Assembly (NCBI GenBank): GCA_030544685.1
Contig: CP086683.1
Coordinates: forward strand, 3,906,001 to 3,970,000
DNA: 64,000 nt
Source: Pseudomonas sp. B21_DOA
Lineage (GTDB): Bacteria > Pseudomonadota > Gammaproteobacteria > Pseudomonadales > Pseudomonadaceae
Direction of reading: 5' to 3'
In this document: piece by piece, positions 1 through 10,111 of the stretch
Layout of the letters: the number at the start of each line of letters is the position of its first letter
Numbering within the stretch: position 1 is the stretch's first letter
Made by a program: the position numbers and the translations under genes
Notes under the pieces: generated by a model
What the model was told of the DNA's origin: nothing
The model's input: the letters and a program-made list of their open reading frames with translations, nothing else
Databases searched by the model: none

Positions 1-1
1 C

Positions 2-1369
2 GTCGGCGTTGATCACAACGCCATTACCGATGAAGCCTTCGCGCAGAAGCTCGAGGACTTCATCCGCACCGAAGTGGCGGCGAAGGTCGGCAAGGGCGAT
101 CAGATGCTTGATCCGGTCTTGTGGGCCAAGCTCGCCAAAGGCATCAGCTACGTCCAGGGCGATTTCCTCGACGACAGCACTTATTCAGCCCTGGCGGCGA
201 AAATCGCCGACAGCGGCACTGGCAATGCTGTGTTCTATCTGGCCACCGCGCCGCGTTTCTTCAGTGAGGTGGTGCGCCGCCTCGGCAGCGCCGGCTTGCT
301 TGAAGAAACGCCCGAAGCGTTCAGAAGGGTGGTGATCGAGAAGCCATTCGGCTCCGACCTGCACACCGCCGAAGCCTTGAATGCTTGCCTGCTCAAGGTC
401 ATGTCCGAGAAGCAGATCTACCGGATCGACCATTATTTGGGCAAGGAGACTGTGCAGAACATTCTGGTCAGCCGGTTCTCCAACAGCCTGTTCGAAGCGT
501 TCTGGAACAATCATTACATCGACCACGTGCAGATTACGGCGGCGGAAACCGTTGGCGTCGAAACCCGTGGCAGTTTTTACGAACACACCGGCGCACTGCG
601 TGACATGGTGCCCAATCACCTGTTCCAGTTGCTGGCCATGGTCGCCATGGAACCGCCGGCCGCATTCGGCGCCGATGCGGTGCGTGGCGAGAAGGCCAAG
701 GTAGTGGGGGCAATTCGCCCCTGGTCCACCGAAGAGGCGCGGGCCAACTCAGTGCGCGGCCAGTACACATCGGGCGAGCGCGACGGCACACCGTTGAACG
801 GTTATCGCGAAGAAGCCAACGTCTCGCCCGACAGCACCACCGAAACCTATGTGGCGCTCAAGGTGATGATCGATAACTGGCGCTGGGTCGGCGTGCCGTT
901 CTACCTGCGCACCGGCAAACGCATGAGCGTACGCGACACGGAAATCGTCATCTGCTTCAAACCGGCGCCGTACGCGCAGTTCCGCGACACCGAAGTCGAT
1001 GAGCTGCAGCCGACTTATCTGCGTATCCAGATCCAGCCAAACGAAGGCATGTGGTTCGACCTGCTGGCCAAGCGGCCGGGGCCGGCGTTGAACATGGCCA
1101 ATATAGAGCTGGGTTTTGCGTATAAGGATTTCTTCGAGATGCAGCCTTCCACCGGCTACGAAACCTTGATCTACGACTGCCTGACCGGTGATCAGACGCT
1201 GTTCCAGCGCGCTGACAATATCGAGAACGGTTGGCGAGCCGTGCAGCCATTCCTCGATGCCTGGCAGCAGGACGCCAGCGTCGAGTTGTACGCGGCTGGT
1301 GACGATGGCCCTCAAGCAGCGGAAGATCTCCTGACTCGCGATGGCCGCGTCTGGCACGGTCTGGGATGA
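2..1369 (+). CDS. zwf: glucose-6-phosphate 1-dehydrogenase, 5'-truncated by window edge
   Basis: Oxidises glucose-6-phosphate to 6-phosphogluconolactone with NAD(P)+, the entry step of the Entner-Doudoroff and pentose-phosphate routes. The reading frame is open from base 2, so the start lies upstream. About 455 residues are visible. The family is usually near 490-510 aa, so roughly 40-50 N-terminal residues, including the Rossmann glycine motif, are missing. The active-site signature RIDHYLGKE (near base 421) contains the catalytic His. The stop overlaps the next start as ATGA, which implies translational coupling. Pseudomonads often carry a second zwf copy beside gnd and a Cof-type phosphatase. 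The HAD neighbour here suggests that second copy rather than the hexR-zwf-pgl one, but this is inference because the upstream gene is not visible. Confidence 0.93.
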   Translation, partial: VGVDHNAITDEAFAQKLEDFIRTEVAAKVGKGDQMLDPVLWAKLAKGISYVQGDFLDDSTYSALAAKIADSGTGNAVFYLATAPRFFSEVVRRLGSAGLLEETPEAFRRVVIEKPFGSDLHTAEALNACLLKVMSEKQIYRIDHYLGKETVQNILVSRFSNSLFEAFWNNHYIDHVQITAAETVGVETRGSFYEHTGALRDMVPNHLFQLLAMVAMEPPAAFGADAVRGEKAKVVGAIRPWSTEEARANSVRGQYTSGERDGTPLNGYREEANVSPDSTTETYVALKVMIDNWRWVGVPFYLRTGKRMSVRDTEIVICFKPAPYAQFRDTEVDELQPTYLRIQIQPNEGMWFDLLAKRPGPALNMANIELGFAYKDFFEMQPSTGYETLIYDCLTGDQTLFQRADNIENGWRAVQPFLDAWQQDASVELYAAGDDGPQAAEDLLTRDGRVWHGLG

Positions 1370-2187
1370 GTGACCTGGCGAAACAACCCATCCGTTTTCT
1401 CCTCAGCGACATGGACGGCACCTTGTTGCTGCCCGATCACACGCTGAACCAACGCACCATTGACGCCGTGAGCTCATTGCGCGACGCCGGCGTACTGTTC
1501 AGCCTCGCCAGCGGACGCCCGCCGAGAGCCATGCTGCAACAGATCGAGGCCCTGGGCGTTGATCTGCCGACGGCGGCGTTCAATGGCGGCACCATCGTCA
1601 AACCGGACGGCACACTGTTGGCCGCGCATTATTTGCCGGCGACGACCGCACTGATTGCGCTGGCGCAGTTTGCCGATCAGCCGGACGTCGAGGTTTGGGT
1701 ATTCAGCGGCGGTGACTGGCTGCTCAAGGACCCGCACGGGCCGATGGTTCCGCGTGAGCAAAGTGGCCTCGGTTACCCGCCGGTGGTCGTGGAGAGTTTT
1801 GAGCCGTATCTGCAGCGGATCGACAAGATTGTCGCGACCAGCAACAACACAGAACTGTTGATCGAACTGGAGGCGCAGCTGTTGCCCAAGGTCAACGGTA
1901 TGGCTCAGGTGTCGCGTTCACAGCCGGTGTATCTCGACGTCACCGCGCTGGAGGCCAACAAGGGCACTGCGTTGACGACGATTGCCGAGTACCTCGGCGT
2001 ACCGCTGGAACAGACCGCCGTCATCGGCGACGGCGGCAACGACCCGGCGATGTTCAAATGCGCAGGTTTGTCGATTGCCATGGGCCAGGCGGAAGAGGCG
2101 GTTAAGCGCCAGGCCGACGTCGTCACCGCGCCGAACACCGAAGACGGCGTGGCCCAGGCGATCAAAAAGTACATCCTCCCGCACTGA
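1366..2187 (+). CDS. Cof-type HAD-IIB sugar-phosphate phosphatase
   Basis: A 273-aa haloacid dehalogenase-superfamily hydrolase. Motif I is DMDGTL near residues 15-20, with Asp nucleophile and Asp acid/base. Motif II is the Ser in SLASGRPP, and motif IV is GDGGNDPAMF near residue 218. The large insertion between motifs II and III is the C2B cap typical of Cof/YbiV enzymes, which dephosphorylate sugar phosphates or cofactors in the cytoplasm. The start ATG overlaps the zwf stop (ATGA), so the two genes form one transcription unit. A role in removing phosphorylated sugar intermediates next to Zwf is plausible, but the substrate cannot be read from the sequence. Confidence 0.85.
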   Translation: MSDLAKQPIRFLLSDMDGTLLLPDHTLNQRTIDAVSSLRDAGVLFSLASGRPPRAMLQQIEALGVDLPTAAFNGGTIVKPDGTLLAAHYLPATTALIALAQFADQPDVEVWVFSGGDWLLKDPHGPMVPREQSGLGYPPVVVESFEPYLQRIDKIVATSNNTELLIELEAQLLPKVNGMAQVSRSQPVYLDVTALEANKGTALTTIAEYLGVPLEQTAVIGDGGNDPAMFKCAGLSIAMGQAEEAVKRQADVVTAPNTEDGVAQAIKKYILPH

Positions 2188-2240
2188 GTCAAATCAAAGC
2201 CTGATATGGGCTGCCTGGAATTCGGATCACCGGAAACCAT

Positions 2241-2466
2241 TGTGGGACGAGCTTGCTCGCGAAGGCGCCGGGTCAGGCGACTGAGAGGGTGGATGTGCCG
2301 CCGTTATCGCGAGCAGGCTCACTCCTACAAGGTTTCAGCGGCGCCCACAACATCCCGGCAAAACCACAAAACCAGTGTGGGAGCGGGCTTGCTCGCGAAG
2401 GCGCCGGGTCAGGCAACAAATCAGTTCACTGACACACCGCTTTCGCGAGCAAGCCCGCTTGCACAG
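2241..2466. repeat. two REPIN elements between the zwf unit and nhaB
   Basis: Two copies of inverted REP pairs, at 2241-2329 and 2375-2466. Each has a left arm of the form TGTGGGA-GCTTGCTCGCGA and a right arm of the form TCGCGAGCAAGCCCGCT. They fill the convergent gap between the HAD gene and nhaB and could fold as transcription-blocking hairpins. No gene is seen in this gap; short ORFs across it are repeat translations. Confidence 0.85.
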
Positions 2467-2483
2467 TTTCAATCAGTGTTCTG

Positions 2484-3986
2484 TCAGAGCCAGTAGCTCA
2501 CCGCGTACCAGCCCAGCAGGCCCATCACCACGGTATACGGCAGCGCCATCCACACCATGCGCCCGTAAGACAAGCGTACCAGCGGCGCGATCGCCGAGGT
2601 CAGCAGAAACAAAAACGCGGCCTGACCATTCGGTGTCGCCACACTCGGCAGATTGGTCCCGGTGTTGATCGCAATCGCCAGCGCCTCGAAATGCTCGCGA
2701 CTCATGTGCCCGGCGAGGAACGCTTGTTTCACTTCGGTGATGTAAATGGTCGCGACAAACACATTGTCACTGATCGCCGAAAGCACGCCGTTGGCGATAA
2801 ACAACATGCCCGGCTGTTGATCCATAGGCAGCGCCAGCACCCACTGGATCAGCGGGGCGAACAATTGCTGATCATGAATCACTGCCACTACGGCGAAAAA
2901 CACCACCAGCAACGCGGTAAACGGCATTGCATCCTTAAAGGCGCTACCCAGGCGATGTTCGTCAGTGATTCCGGTAAACGCAGTGATCAACACAATCACC
3001 ATCAAACCAATCAGGCCGACTTCCGCCAAGTGAAACGCCAGACAACCGATCAGTATCAGCGCCGCGGCACCTTGCACCAGCAAAGCCGCCGTCTGGCGCG
3101 AGGTGCGCTTCGCGTTGTCTTCCGCCGCATAGTTGGCCAGCACAGCGCGCACATTGTCCGGCAGCAACGTGCCGTAACCGAACCAGCGCAGCTTCTCCAG
3201 CAGTACGCAGGTGACCAGACCTGCCACCAGCACCGGCAGCGAAACCGGCGCCACCTTGGTGAAGAACTCGCCGAAATGCCAGCCCATCTCGTGGCCGATC
3301 AACAAGTTCTGCGGCTCACCCACCAGTGTGCAGACGCCACCCAGCGCCGTGCCGACCGCGCCATGCATCAGCAGGCTGCGCAGGAACGCGCGAAATTGAT
3401 TCAAGTCGTCATGATGCAGCGACGGTAGATGCTGGTCGTCACTGAACTCGCTGTCCTGACGCGGATCATTGCCCGACGCGACCCGGTGATACACCGAGTA
3501 GAACCCGACAGCCGCACTGATGATTACCGCCGTCACGGTTAACGCATCAAGAAACGCCGAAAGAAACGCCGACAAGAAGCAGAACATCAGCGCCAGAATG
3601 GCTTTCGAACGCACGCCCAACAGCAGGCGCGAGAAGAGGAACAGCAGCAGATCCTTCATGAAGTAAATGCCGGCGACCATGAACATCAGGAGCAGGATCA
3701 CCGGAAAGTTGTGCACTAACTCATCGTAAAGCGCCTGCGGCGTGGTCATCTTCAGCAGCAACGCCTCAATCAGCAGCAAGCCGCCCGGCATCAACGGATA
3801 GCACTTGAGCGCCATGGCCAGGGTGAAAATGAATTCGATCACCAGCAGCCAACCCGCCGCAACCGGACCGATGGTGAACAGCACCACAGCATTGAGAATG
3901 AGAAAACCGACGATGGTCGCCTTGTACCAGCGTGGCGATTGCCCGAGGAAGTTGTGCGCGAACGCTTGGGCGATTGAACCGGACAT
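2484..3986 (-). CDS. nhaB: Na+/H+ antiporter NhaB
   Basis: A 500-aa inner-membrane antiporter that extrudes Na+ in exchange for protons. It has the family's usual length and about a dozen hydrophobic segments. Family-like stretches include the N-terminal [12 protein letters not shown], the motif [11 protein letters not shown] near residue 143, and the [16 protein letters not shown] segment near residue 217. An AAGGAG ribosome site lies 6 bases before the ATG. It is a single gene, convergent with the upstream zwf/HAD unit across a REPIN-filled gap. The next gene upstream on the same strand (delta-60 repeat protein) ends 87 bases away. Confidence 0.95.
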   Translation of the reverse strand: MSGSIAQAFAHNFLGQSPRWYKATIVGFLILNAVVLFTIGPVAAGWLLVIEFIFTLAMALKCYPLMPGGLLLIEALLLKMTTPQALYDELVHNFPVILLLMFMVAGIYFMKDLLLFLFSRLLLGVRSKAILALMFCFLSAFLSAFLDALTVTAVIISAAVGFYSVYHRVASGNDPRQDSEFSDDQHLPSLHHDDLNQFRAFLRSLLMHGAVGTALGGVCTLVGEPQNLLIGHEMGWHFGEFFTKVAPVSLPVLVAGLVTCVLLEKLRWFGYGTLLPDNVRAVLANYAAEDNAKRTSRQTAALLVQGAAALILIGCLAFHLAEVGLIGLMVIVLITAFTGITDEHRLGSAFKDAMPFTALLVVFFAVVAVIHDQQLFAPLIQWVLALPMDQQPGMLFIANGVLSAISDNVFVATIYITEVKQAFLAGHMSREHFEALAIAINTGTNLPSVATPNGQAAFLFLLTSAIAPLVRLSYGRMVWMALPYTVVMGLLGWYAVSYWL

Positions 3987-4072
3987 CGGCTGCTCCTTTT
4001 ATTTAGAAGCGCGAAAGTTGCCGGATGTTTCAGGGAAGATCAAGCGGCCCCTCGCATTGGCTGTCGAACGCA

Positions 4073-5361
4073 CTATTGATTCAGATAGCGCGCAACCAAG
4101 GCCCGGTAATTGCCATCCAGCGAATACCCGCCGACGACAATGGCCCCGTCAGCCTGGACTGCTAACGAATTCGCCGTATCGAGACTTCTACCCAACCGCG
4201 TGCGCAGCCAGCCGTGGCCTTCGCCAAACTCTGGGTCGAGGCTGCCATTGCGTTGATAGCGGGCGACCATGAAATCCGCCTCAACCCCGCCGATGGTTGC
4301 CCCGACAGCGATGATCCGACCGTCGCTCATCAACTGAGCCGCATTCCATTGGCAACCGCTGGGGCCAATGTCCAACACTTGCGGCAGGCCGTGGTGGCAG
4401 TGCAAATCCGGTCTGCCATTGGTGTGCAGGACAAATGTCAGGCAGCGGATCGGATCGCGACTGCTGCCAAAACAATAAAGCCTGTCCTCAGACTCGAGGA
4501 TCTGATTGACCTGAGCGCTGTTGCCCTGCGCCTTGAAAGCCATGAAGCCGTCAACCGCAAAGCGCTCGTCCAGGCTTCCATCGGGTCGATATACTGCCAG
4601 CAGTCCCTGTTGCGGAAAGTCGATCGAGCCGGCCACGACGATGCGCCCATCCTGCTTCAACAGCAGCGTGCTCAACCAGGTATTGAGCAGCAGGTGGCGG
4701 ACCATGACAAATCCGCGCCCGTTGAAGGATTGGTCCAGGCCACCGTCGGGTTCGAGGCGAATCAGCATCCCGGCGTGATCGGCGAGGCTGAAATGATGGT
4801 TGGCGATCAGCAAAATGCGGCCGTCTGCCTGCACCGCAAAATCACAAGCCTCGACGCCCGGCACCCCGGTGGCAACCAATTGTCGCGGGTGCCTATGGAC
4901 AGCTCGCCGGGCAGGCGCACGACCTGGAAGCCGGCATCTCCGAAGGATCGGCTTGGCTGACCGTTGGCATCAAACATGGCGAGGGCCGGCAGGGTGCGAT
5001 GGGTATTTTCATAATGCAGGCCGGCCAACAGGATTCTTCCGCCAGGCAGCACCTGGACCTTGCCGGCCTTGGCTTCGAAACCTTTGACGAAGCTGCCGAT
5101 CACGCTGCCCTGGTGGCCGAAGGACAAATCGGCGGAGCCATCGGCGAGCAACCGTGCCAAGCCAAAACGGCTGCCGTTGGCTGTACCTACTTTCGCGGCG
5201 ACGAGAATTCGGCCCTGTGCATCGAGGGTAACGTGCTGGGTCAGACTGGAGAGACTGCCGGCAAAGTACACTTGCGCAACGCCACCGATAGCGAATGCCG
5301 AATCGAGCGATCCCGGATTATTCCAAGCGGTAGGTAGGGCATAAGTGTTCAGGGTGGACAT
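4073..5361 (-). CDS. delta-60 repeat (beta-propeller-like) protein, one frameshift in assembly
   Basis: About 429 aa if one base is restored. The sequence carries seven repeats of roughly 60 residues with the delta-60 signature (G-LD-SFG--G), for example DGSADLSFGHQG, DGGLDQSFNGRG and NGSLDPEFGEGHG. Such repeats probably form a beta-propeller. Start at 5361 (MSTLNTY) is chosen because AAGGAG sits 9-10 bases upstream. No signal peptide or membrane segment is apparent. The frame changes at the GGG run 4887-4889 (CCC on the coding strand). Adding one C gives continuous repeat sequence (GELSIGTPRQLVATG). The function of delta-60 proteins is unknown; binding or scaffolding roles are guesses. Confidence 0.72.
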
Positions 5362-5573
5362 GCGCGAGGCTCCTTGCGAGTGAGCCGATACCCAGTGATT
5401 GGGCGGCTGACTGCATGAGCGAAACATTCAATCCCTGAACCACGAGAAGTACAACTGGAAGAACTAACAGAACGACGGTCGCACTGTGCCAGAACAGTGT
5501 CTTGTTGAACCAGTCGCAAGCGAGCCAAGCATTTAAGCAATATCTGACCCGAGAACTAACGGCTATCTCACAT

Positions 5574-5607
5574 GAAAAGGGCGGATGACTTTAACGTCAT
5601 CCGCCCT
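5574..5607 (-). terminator. intrinsic terminator after the small 5618-5884 gene
   Basis: A perfect 13-bp stem (AAGGGCGGATGAC, loop of 6, GTCATCCGCCCTT) is followed on the minus strand by a short T tract. It lies 10 bases past the stop of the DUF1652-like gene and just upstream of the delta-60 gene. Confidence 0.8.
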
Positions 5608-5617
5608 TGTTCTGTCA

Positions 5618-5884
5618 TCAGTGTGGCATCGACCACGATTGCAGCGTGTGACCTTCTTCGCTCAACTCGGCGCGGGCCTGCTGCAGCAGTTGTTCAAGTT
5701 GCGCCGGGTCAGAATAGGCGCTGCTCGGGATCTGTTTGCGACCGATATGGGAGTTGGTGCGGTCGACGACGGTCAGGCTCAGTTCGCCATTGCCGTCTTG
5801 TGGCGCCCAGGCCACGCACTGAAAAGGCTTGAAGGCGTGGTTGGCAATCAAAAGAGCTTCGTTGATACGGAGCGGGGCAGTCAT
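5618..5884 (-). CDS. small DUF1652-like cytoplasmic protein
   Basis: An 88-aa protein without signal peptide or membrane segment. The pattern NHAFKPFQCVAW, then a short strand region (ELSLTVVDR) and a C-terminal helix rich in Gln/Glu/Ala (LEQLLQQARAELSEEG), resembles the Pseudomonas-restricted DUF1652 family (about 85 aa, with I-HAF-P--C near the start). I make this family link from memory of the pattern only. A GAGAAGA ribosome site precedes the ATG and a strong terminator follows. No function is known. Confidence 0.6.
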   Translation of the reverse strand: MTAPLRINEALLIANHAFKPFQCVAWAPQDGNGELSLTVVDRTNSHIGRKQIPSSAYSDPAQLEQLLQQARAELSEEGHTLQSWSMPH

Positions 5885-6070
5885 GGGGTCTTCTCTCTAT
5901 TAGCGCCCAATCAAGTGATGTGCCGGCGGTTGGGCTTACCGTGCGGCGGGTTACTTGTACTGATGCACGCAACCGGGGGCGGGTCACAAGTGAAACAAAC
6001 AAATTTCAAGTTCTTTACATAACGTAAGTTCGTTTCGTTGATCCTGCCATGTCTGAACACCGCGCTGAAT

Positions 6071-6219
6071 TCACCCTCACCCAACCCTCTCCCCGAGGAG
6101 AGGGAGCCGATTTGTGGGCTTTTCAAACTCGAGTCCGGCTTGGTCTTTCAGATCGGCGTACCCCGTGCAAACACCTCGGTCAGTTCCCTCTCGCTCGGGA
6201 GAGGGTTAGGGTGAGGGGC
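6071..6219. repeat. second-class REP palindrome in a 519-bp gene-free stretch
   Basis: Left arm TCACCCTCACCCAACCCTCT and right arm AGAGGGTTAGGGTGAGGGGC face each other across about 110 bp. This is a different sequence family from the GTGGGAGC REPs elsewhere in the window. It lies in the 5885-6403 gap between divergent genes. The remainder of that gap (6240-6350) is AT-rich and probably holds the promoter of the sigma-54 activator gene, but I see no confident -35/-10 pair. Confidence 0.75.
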
Positions 6220-6403
6220 CGCTCTCTGACACAAAGCAAATAGTCGATAGCTAACTAACAACCAACTTTCTTATAACTCTTTTAACAACCTCCCTATAAG
6301 CAATCGATACAAGCCCCCGTCAAAATCTTGCTAGTGTTACAACCGGGTCTGCCAAATGACTGTTTTTACAATCATTTCCAATGTTTGGCGCCAAGGAACA
6401 GTC

Positions 6404-7729
6404 ATGAGCGAAGCGCCTGCGTCGAGACGTTTACTGGTGGTCGATCCCTGCGACGACTGTCATCGCCTGTTGCCCGGATTGCGCGCCGTAGGCTGGGATG
6501 TCGACAGTTGTAATCTTGAGAATGCCAGCGCGCGCGCCTGCGACGTCGGCCTGCTGCGCTTGCAGCCGTTTCACCTTGAACGCCCTGACGCGGTCAAGGA
6601 GCTGATCAGCCGCAGCGGCACCGAATGGATCGCCGTACTCAATCAGGAAGTCCTGCGTTTGCAGAACGTCGGCGACTTCGTCTGTGAATGGTTCTTCGAC
6701 TTCCATACCTTGCCCTTCGACGTCTCGCGCGTACAGGTCACCCTGGGTCGTGCTTTCGGCATGGCGCGCCTGCGCGGGCAGGGCACGATACATGTCGACC
6801 AGCCGGAACACGAACTGCTGGGCGACAGCAAACCGATTCGCGAACTGCGCAAACTGCTGAGCAAACTTGCACCGACCGAATCGCCCGTGCTGATTCGCGG
6901 CGAAAGCGGCACCGGCAAAGAACTGGTCGCCCGCACCCTGCACCGACAATCCCAGCGCCACAACAAACCGTTCGTAGCAATCAACTGCGGCGCGATTCCC
7001 GAGCATTTGATCCAGTCCGAACTCTTCGGCCACGAGAAAGGCGCGTTCACTGGCGCCCATCAGCGCAAGGTCGGGCGCATCGAAGCCGCCAACGGCGGCA
7101 CGTTGTTCCTCGACGAAATCGGCGACCTGCCGCTGGAATTGCAAGCCAATCTGCTGCGTTTTCTCCAGGAAAAGCACATCGAGCGGGTCGGCGGCAGTCA
7201 GCCGATCCCGGTCGACGTGCGAGTGTTGGCCGCCACCCACGTCGACCTGGAAGCAGCGATTGAGAAGAAACGCTTTCGTGAAGACCTGTATTACCGGCTG
7301 AACGTGCTGCAAGTGGTGACCGCACCATTACGTGAACGCCATGGCGATCTGTCGATGCTGGCCAACCACTTTTCGCACTTCTACAGCCATGAAACCGGGC
7401 GCCGACCAAGAAGCTTCAGCGAAGATGCGTTGATTGCCATGGGCAAGCACGACTGGCCGGGGAATGTCCGCGAGCTGGCGAACCGGGTACGGCGCGGGTT
7501 GGTGTTGGCAGAGGGGCGGCAGATCGAGGCGCGGGATCTGGGATTGATCAGCCAGCATTCCATCGCAACACCGATGGGCACGCTGGAGGATTACAAGACC
7601 CGGGCGGAGCGGCAGGCGTTATGTGATGTGCTTAACCGGCATAGTGATAATTTGAGTGTGGCCGCGAAAGTGTTAGGGGTTTCGCGGCCTACTTTTTATC
7701 GGTTGTTGCATAAGCATCAGATTCGCTGA
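6404..7729 (+). CDS. sigma-54 dependent transcriptional activator, VpsR/FleQ type
   Basis: A 441-aa bacterial enhancer-binding protein. Residues about 1-130 form a degenerate receiver-like domain of the VpsR/FleQ kind; the usual phospho-Asp is not evident (DVGLLRL at that strand). The AAA+ domain follows, with Walker A GESGTGKE, the sigma-54 contact loop GAFTGA and Walker [13 protein letters not shown]. The C-terminus is a Fis-type helix-turn-helix ([17 protein letters not shown]). Start 6404 is preferred over 6356 because AAGGAA sits 7 bases before it. It lies on the opposite strand, 2.5 kb beyond the end of the fap operon, whose promoter is sigma-54-like. A role in fap activation, perhaps with a nucleotide second messenger as in VpsR and FleQ, is inference. 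Confidence 0.88.
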   Translation: MSEAPASRRLLVVDPCDDCHRLLPGLRAVGWDVDSCNLENASARACDVGLLRLQPFHLERPDAVKELISRSGTEWIAVLNQEVLRLQNVGDFVCEWFFDFHTLPFDVSRVQVTLGRAFGMARLRGQGTIHVDQPEHELLGDSKPIRELRKLLSKLAPTESPVLIRGESGTGKELVARTLHRQSQRHNKPFVAINCGAIPEHLIQSELFGHEKGAFTGAHQRKVGRIEAANGGTLFLDEIGDLPLELQANLLRFLQEKHIERVGGSQPIPVDVRVLAATHVDLEAAIEKKRFREDLYYRLNVLQVVTAPLRERHGDLSMLANHFSHFYSHETGRRPRSFSEDALIAMGKHDWPGNVRELANRVRRGLVLAEGRQIEARDLGLISQHSIATPMGTLEDYKTRAERQALCDVLNRHSDNLSVAAKVLGVSRPTFYRLLHKHQIR

Positions 7730-7764
7730 ACGCTTTTACACTTATGCCACTCACTCAAACTCAC

Positions 7765-9966
7765 CTAGCCGCCTTCTGACTCTCTTAACCGAATATTGTC
7801 AATACGCATTCGTCCGTATCCGGCGATAGTCAGGCCAACGGTGCTAAAGTTCAACTCTTTCGCAGTAAATCTAACGCTAGTAGAAGCCCAGCGAGAGGTC
7901 GCTGGAAGTTTCGGCGGTATCACTTCATTGACTCCAAAAGTGACAGAGGCTTGTTCCAACATATAATCGAAACTCAGTGTGTAAGCCCTGCCAGATTTCA
8001 TAGACGGGAAGAGTTTTTTTATAATTATCCCTTCGCTCCCCGAAGAGTTGCTCTTGATTGATTCAAGGAAATGTTGTCCTGCCTCGAGGACAACTTTGGA
8101 CGGAAAAGAAGATCCATCCATGTCCAGCCAGCCATCCCGATTACCTTCCGTGAAATCGGTACACTCATCTAGTCCCGCCTTAATCGAATAATGTCGAGTT
8201 TGGCAAGCAGTAGCGTCACTCCATTCAGAGGCACTGAACAGCGCAACGTTTAAAATAACCGTCAGTCGCGAATCCGCCTTACACCCCCGCAACCACTCCA
8301 CCTCTGTCAAATAACTAAGCCCCACCCCCTGATCATGTACTGCTCCTACAAACTGCTCCTTAACCCGCTCCCCACCGTCGGCAAACGTCTCCACATACTT
8401 CAACCAGATCTTCAACCCCGCCCGCTGAAACGGCCAGGCCCCACACAACACCTTCGTATCATCCTTGATCAACCCGATATCCAACACCTCCCCATCAAAG
8501 CCCTCAAACTTCGGCATCGGCATGCTCAACTGCAGCAACTCACCAATCTTCAGTCCCACACTCTGAACCGGCGTTTCCTGCCCAGCACTGATCACCCGAT
8601 ATTTCAAAACCACCGTGCGCTGCAAGTTCGCCCCGGTAATCGAGAAATGCACTTTGAATTCGACTTTCGTTTGCCCAGCCGCTACGACCTTTTTCTCTGG
8701 CGGCACCGAACCATCACCCGGGCGTCCGACCACTTCCAGTTCAAGCTCGTCATTGGCGTTCAACCTCAAGTTATTGAACACCACCGTGAAGCCGTTTTGA
8801 TGCAGGTTAGGATCAAGCAAATACGCCGGCGCTTCGACGACGGTCGGTGGTTCCAGTTGTTTGATTTCACCCGTTACGGTGACGCTTGCGTCGTTGGACG
8901 TGCCAGCGAGCAGGCCGGCCCGGCATACCTCATATTTCGCCTTGGCCGAACCGCCGCCGAGGGCCTGGACCGAAGCGTTGGGAATTTCGAAGTCGAAGTG
9001 GTCGGGCACCGAGCCCACTGATTTCTTCAGCGGCCCGACGACAATCGGTTGCCCCTGAGGCGGAGTGCCGGTCCAGGTCAGGCGGACCTCATCATCTTGC
9101 TGAAAGACCGGCGAGGTGAAATACACCCTGACAATGACGTTGCTGCTACCCAGTTGAGCGAGATCGATGATGGCAACGGTTTGGTTGTTGACCCGAATCA
9201 ATGGCGCCGGCAACCGGTCGGTCAGATCGACCGACACATATGTGAATTTTGCCCAAGGGTCTTGCGGATCACTGAGATTGCCAACACGGTCAACCACACG
9301 GAAGGTCACCGGAATATCGCGGCCGTTACCTTGCCTTTTGATGACCTCCTCAGTGAACGTCACGAAAATCGGATTGTTGTCTGGACCATCAATCTGCTCG
9401 CGAGTGACCGGATAGAACGACACTTCTTCGTCTCTCCACTTGCCTACGATACGGTCGTAAGTGGCGATGTTCTGGTAGTGCTCAATGAGCATCCGAATTC
9501 CGCCCTTGGCCATTTCCGCACCCACTCCCTTGGATGGATCCGGTACCAGGCTGTATTTGAGGCCAGAGTGCCCCGGCTCGCTGTCGGTATCTTCGCCGCC
9601 GGGGCGGTTGAGCTTCACCCACATCAGCAACTCCTCGGACTTGACCGGTTCCTGGGGAAAACGGGTGACGGTATAAAAGACCTTGGCGGAGTCATTGGTG
9701 ATGAATCCAACCGGGACTTCAAACCTCAGCCGCTGGACCGTGGTGTCGTTGATTATTTGTGTTTTGACCGGCGTGTCGTCGTTATCCCAATACAGTTCGC
9801 ATTTGTCGTCCAGTGCCAGATTCAACCAAGCGTCGACAAGCACAACAAGGTTTCCGTCTGCGATGGACTCTAATGAAATACCACCGTGGTAAATCTCCGG
9901 TGTCTCCAGCTTGGTGGCCGAAGGAATATGAGGCGGAAACAAGTCTGCTGCGCGAAGGACGGTCAT
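7765..9966 (-). CDS. large all-beta Ig-like repeat protein with variable-looking C-terminus, function unknown
   Basis: A 733-aa protein. Start 9966 (MTVLRAADLF) is chosen because GAGGAG lies 7 bases upstream; an ATG 18 bases earlier has no such site. There is no signal peptide or transmembrane helix. The first ~570 residues look like successive beta-sandwich modules of about 100-120 aa (recurring patterns such as DELELEVVGRPGDG and DEVRLTWTGTPPQG). The last ~130 residues (from about GLDECTDFTEGNRDGW to MRIDNIRLRES) resemble a carbohydrate-binding-type jelly roll. DNA encoding that last part (about 7765-8250) is visibly more AT-rich than the rest, suggesting exchange of the C-terminal domain. 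A 22-bp perfect palindrome lies 77 bases upstream. I recognise the general type as common in fluorescent pseudomonads but know no function. Confidence 0.7.
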   Translation of the reverse strand: MTVLRAADLFPPHIPSATKLETPEIYHGGISLESIADGNLVVLVDAWLNLALDDKCELYWDNDDTPVKTQIINDTTVQRLRFEVPVGFITNDSAKVFYTVTRFPQEPVKSEELLMWVKLNRPGGEDTDSEPGHSGLKYSLVPDPSKGVGAEMAKGGIRMLIEHYQNIATYDRIVGKWRDEEVSFYPVTREQIDGPDNNPIFVTFTEEVIKRQGNGRDIPVTFRVVDRVGNLSDPQDPWAKFTYVSVDLTDRLPAPLIRVNNQTVAIIDLAQLGSSNVIVRVYFTSPVFQQDDEVRLTWTGTPPQGQPIVVGPLKKSVGSVPDHFDFEIPNASVQALGGGSAKAKYEVCRAGLLAGTSNDASVTVTGEIKQLEPPTVVEAPAYLLDPNLHQNGFTVVFNNLRLNANDELELEVVGRPGDGSVPPEKKVVAAGQTKVEFKVHFSITGANLQRTVVLKYRVISAGQETPVQSVGLKIGELLQLSMPMPKFEGFDGEVLDIGLIKDDTKVLCGAWPFQRAGLKIWLKYVETFADGGERVKEQFVGAVHDQGVGLSYLTEVEWLRGCKADSRLTVILNVALFSASEWSDATACQTRHYSIKAGLDECTDFTEGNRDGWLDMDGSSFPSKVVLEAGQHFLESIKSNSSGSEGIIIKKLFPSMKSGRAYTLSFDYMLEQASVTFGVNEVIPPKLPATSRWASTSVRFTAKELNFSTVGLTIAGYGRMRIDNIRLRESEGG

Positions 9967-10042
9967 GGCGATGCTCCTCAACATGGGCTGGTCACGGTCA
10001 ACCAGGCACTGGAGGTATCAAACGTCATTCATGCGAAAAGGA

Positions 10043-10064
10043 CACCTGTCAGATCTGACAGGTG
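10043..10064 (-). promoter_or_regulatory. perfect 22-bp palindrome upstream of the 733-aa protein gene
   Basis: Half-site CACCTGTCAGA is followed immediately by its exact reverse complement, with no spacer. It lies 77-98 bases before the start at 9966. The size and lack of a loop favour a dimeric repressor or activator operator over a terminator. The binding protein is unknown. Confidence 0.5.
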
Positions 10065-10111
10065 CAGGCCGGTTTCCGATGAGTGGTCGACGGGCAAAAA
10101 GTCTGAAGATC

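Noticed and set aside
5990..6010. Additional TGTTTC-type activator dyad near the sigma-54 activator gene
   Set aside because: Only one half-site matches; the second arm does not fit the N6 spacing.
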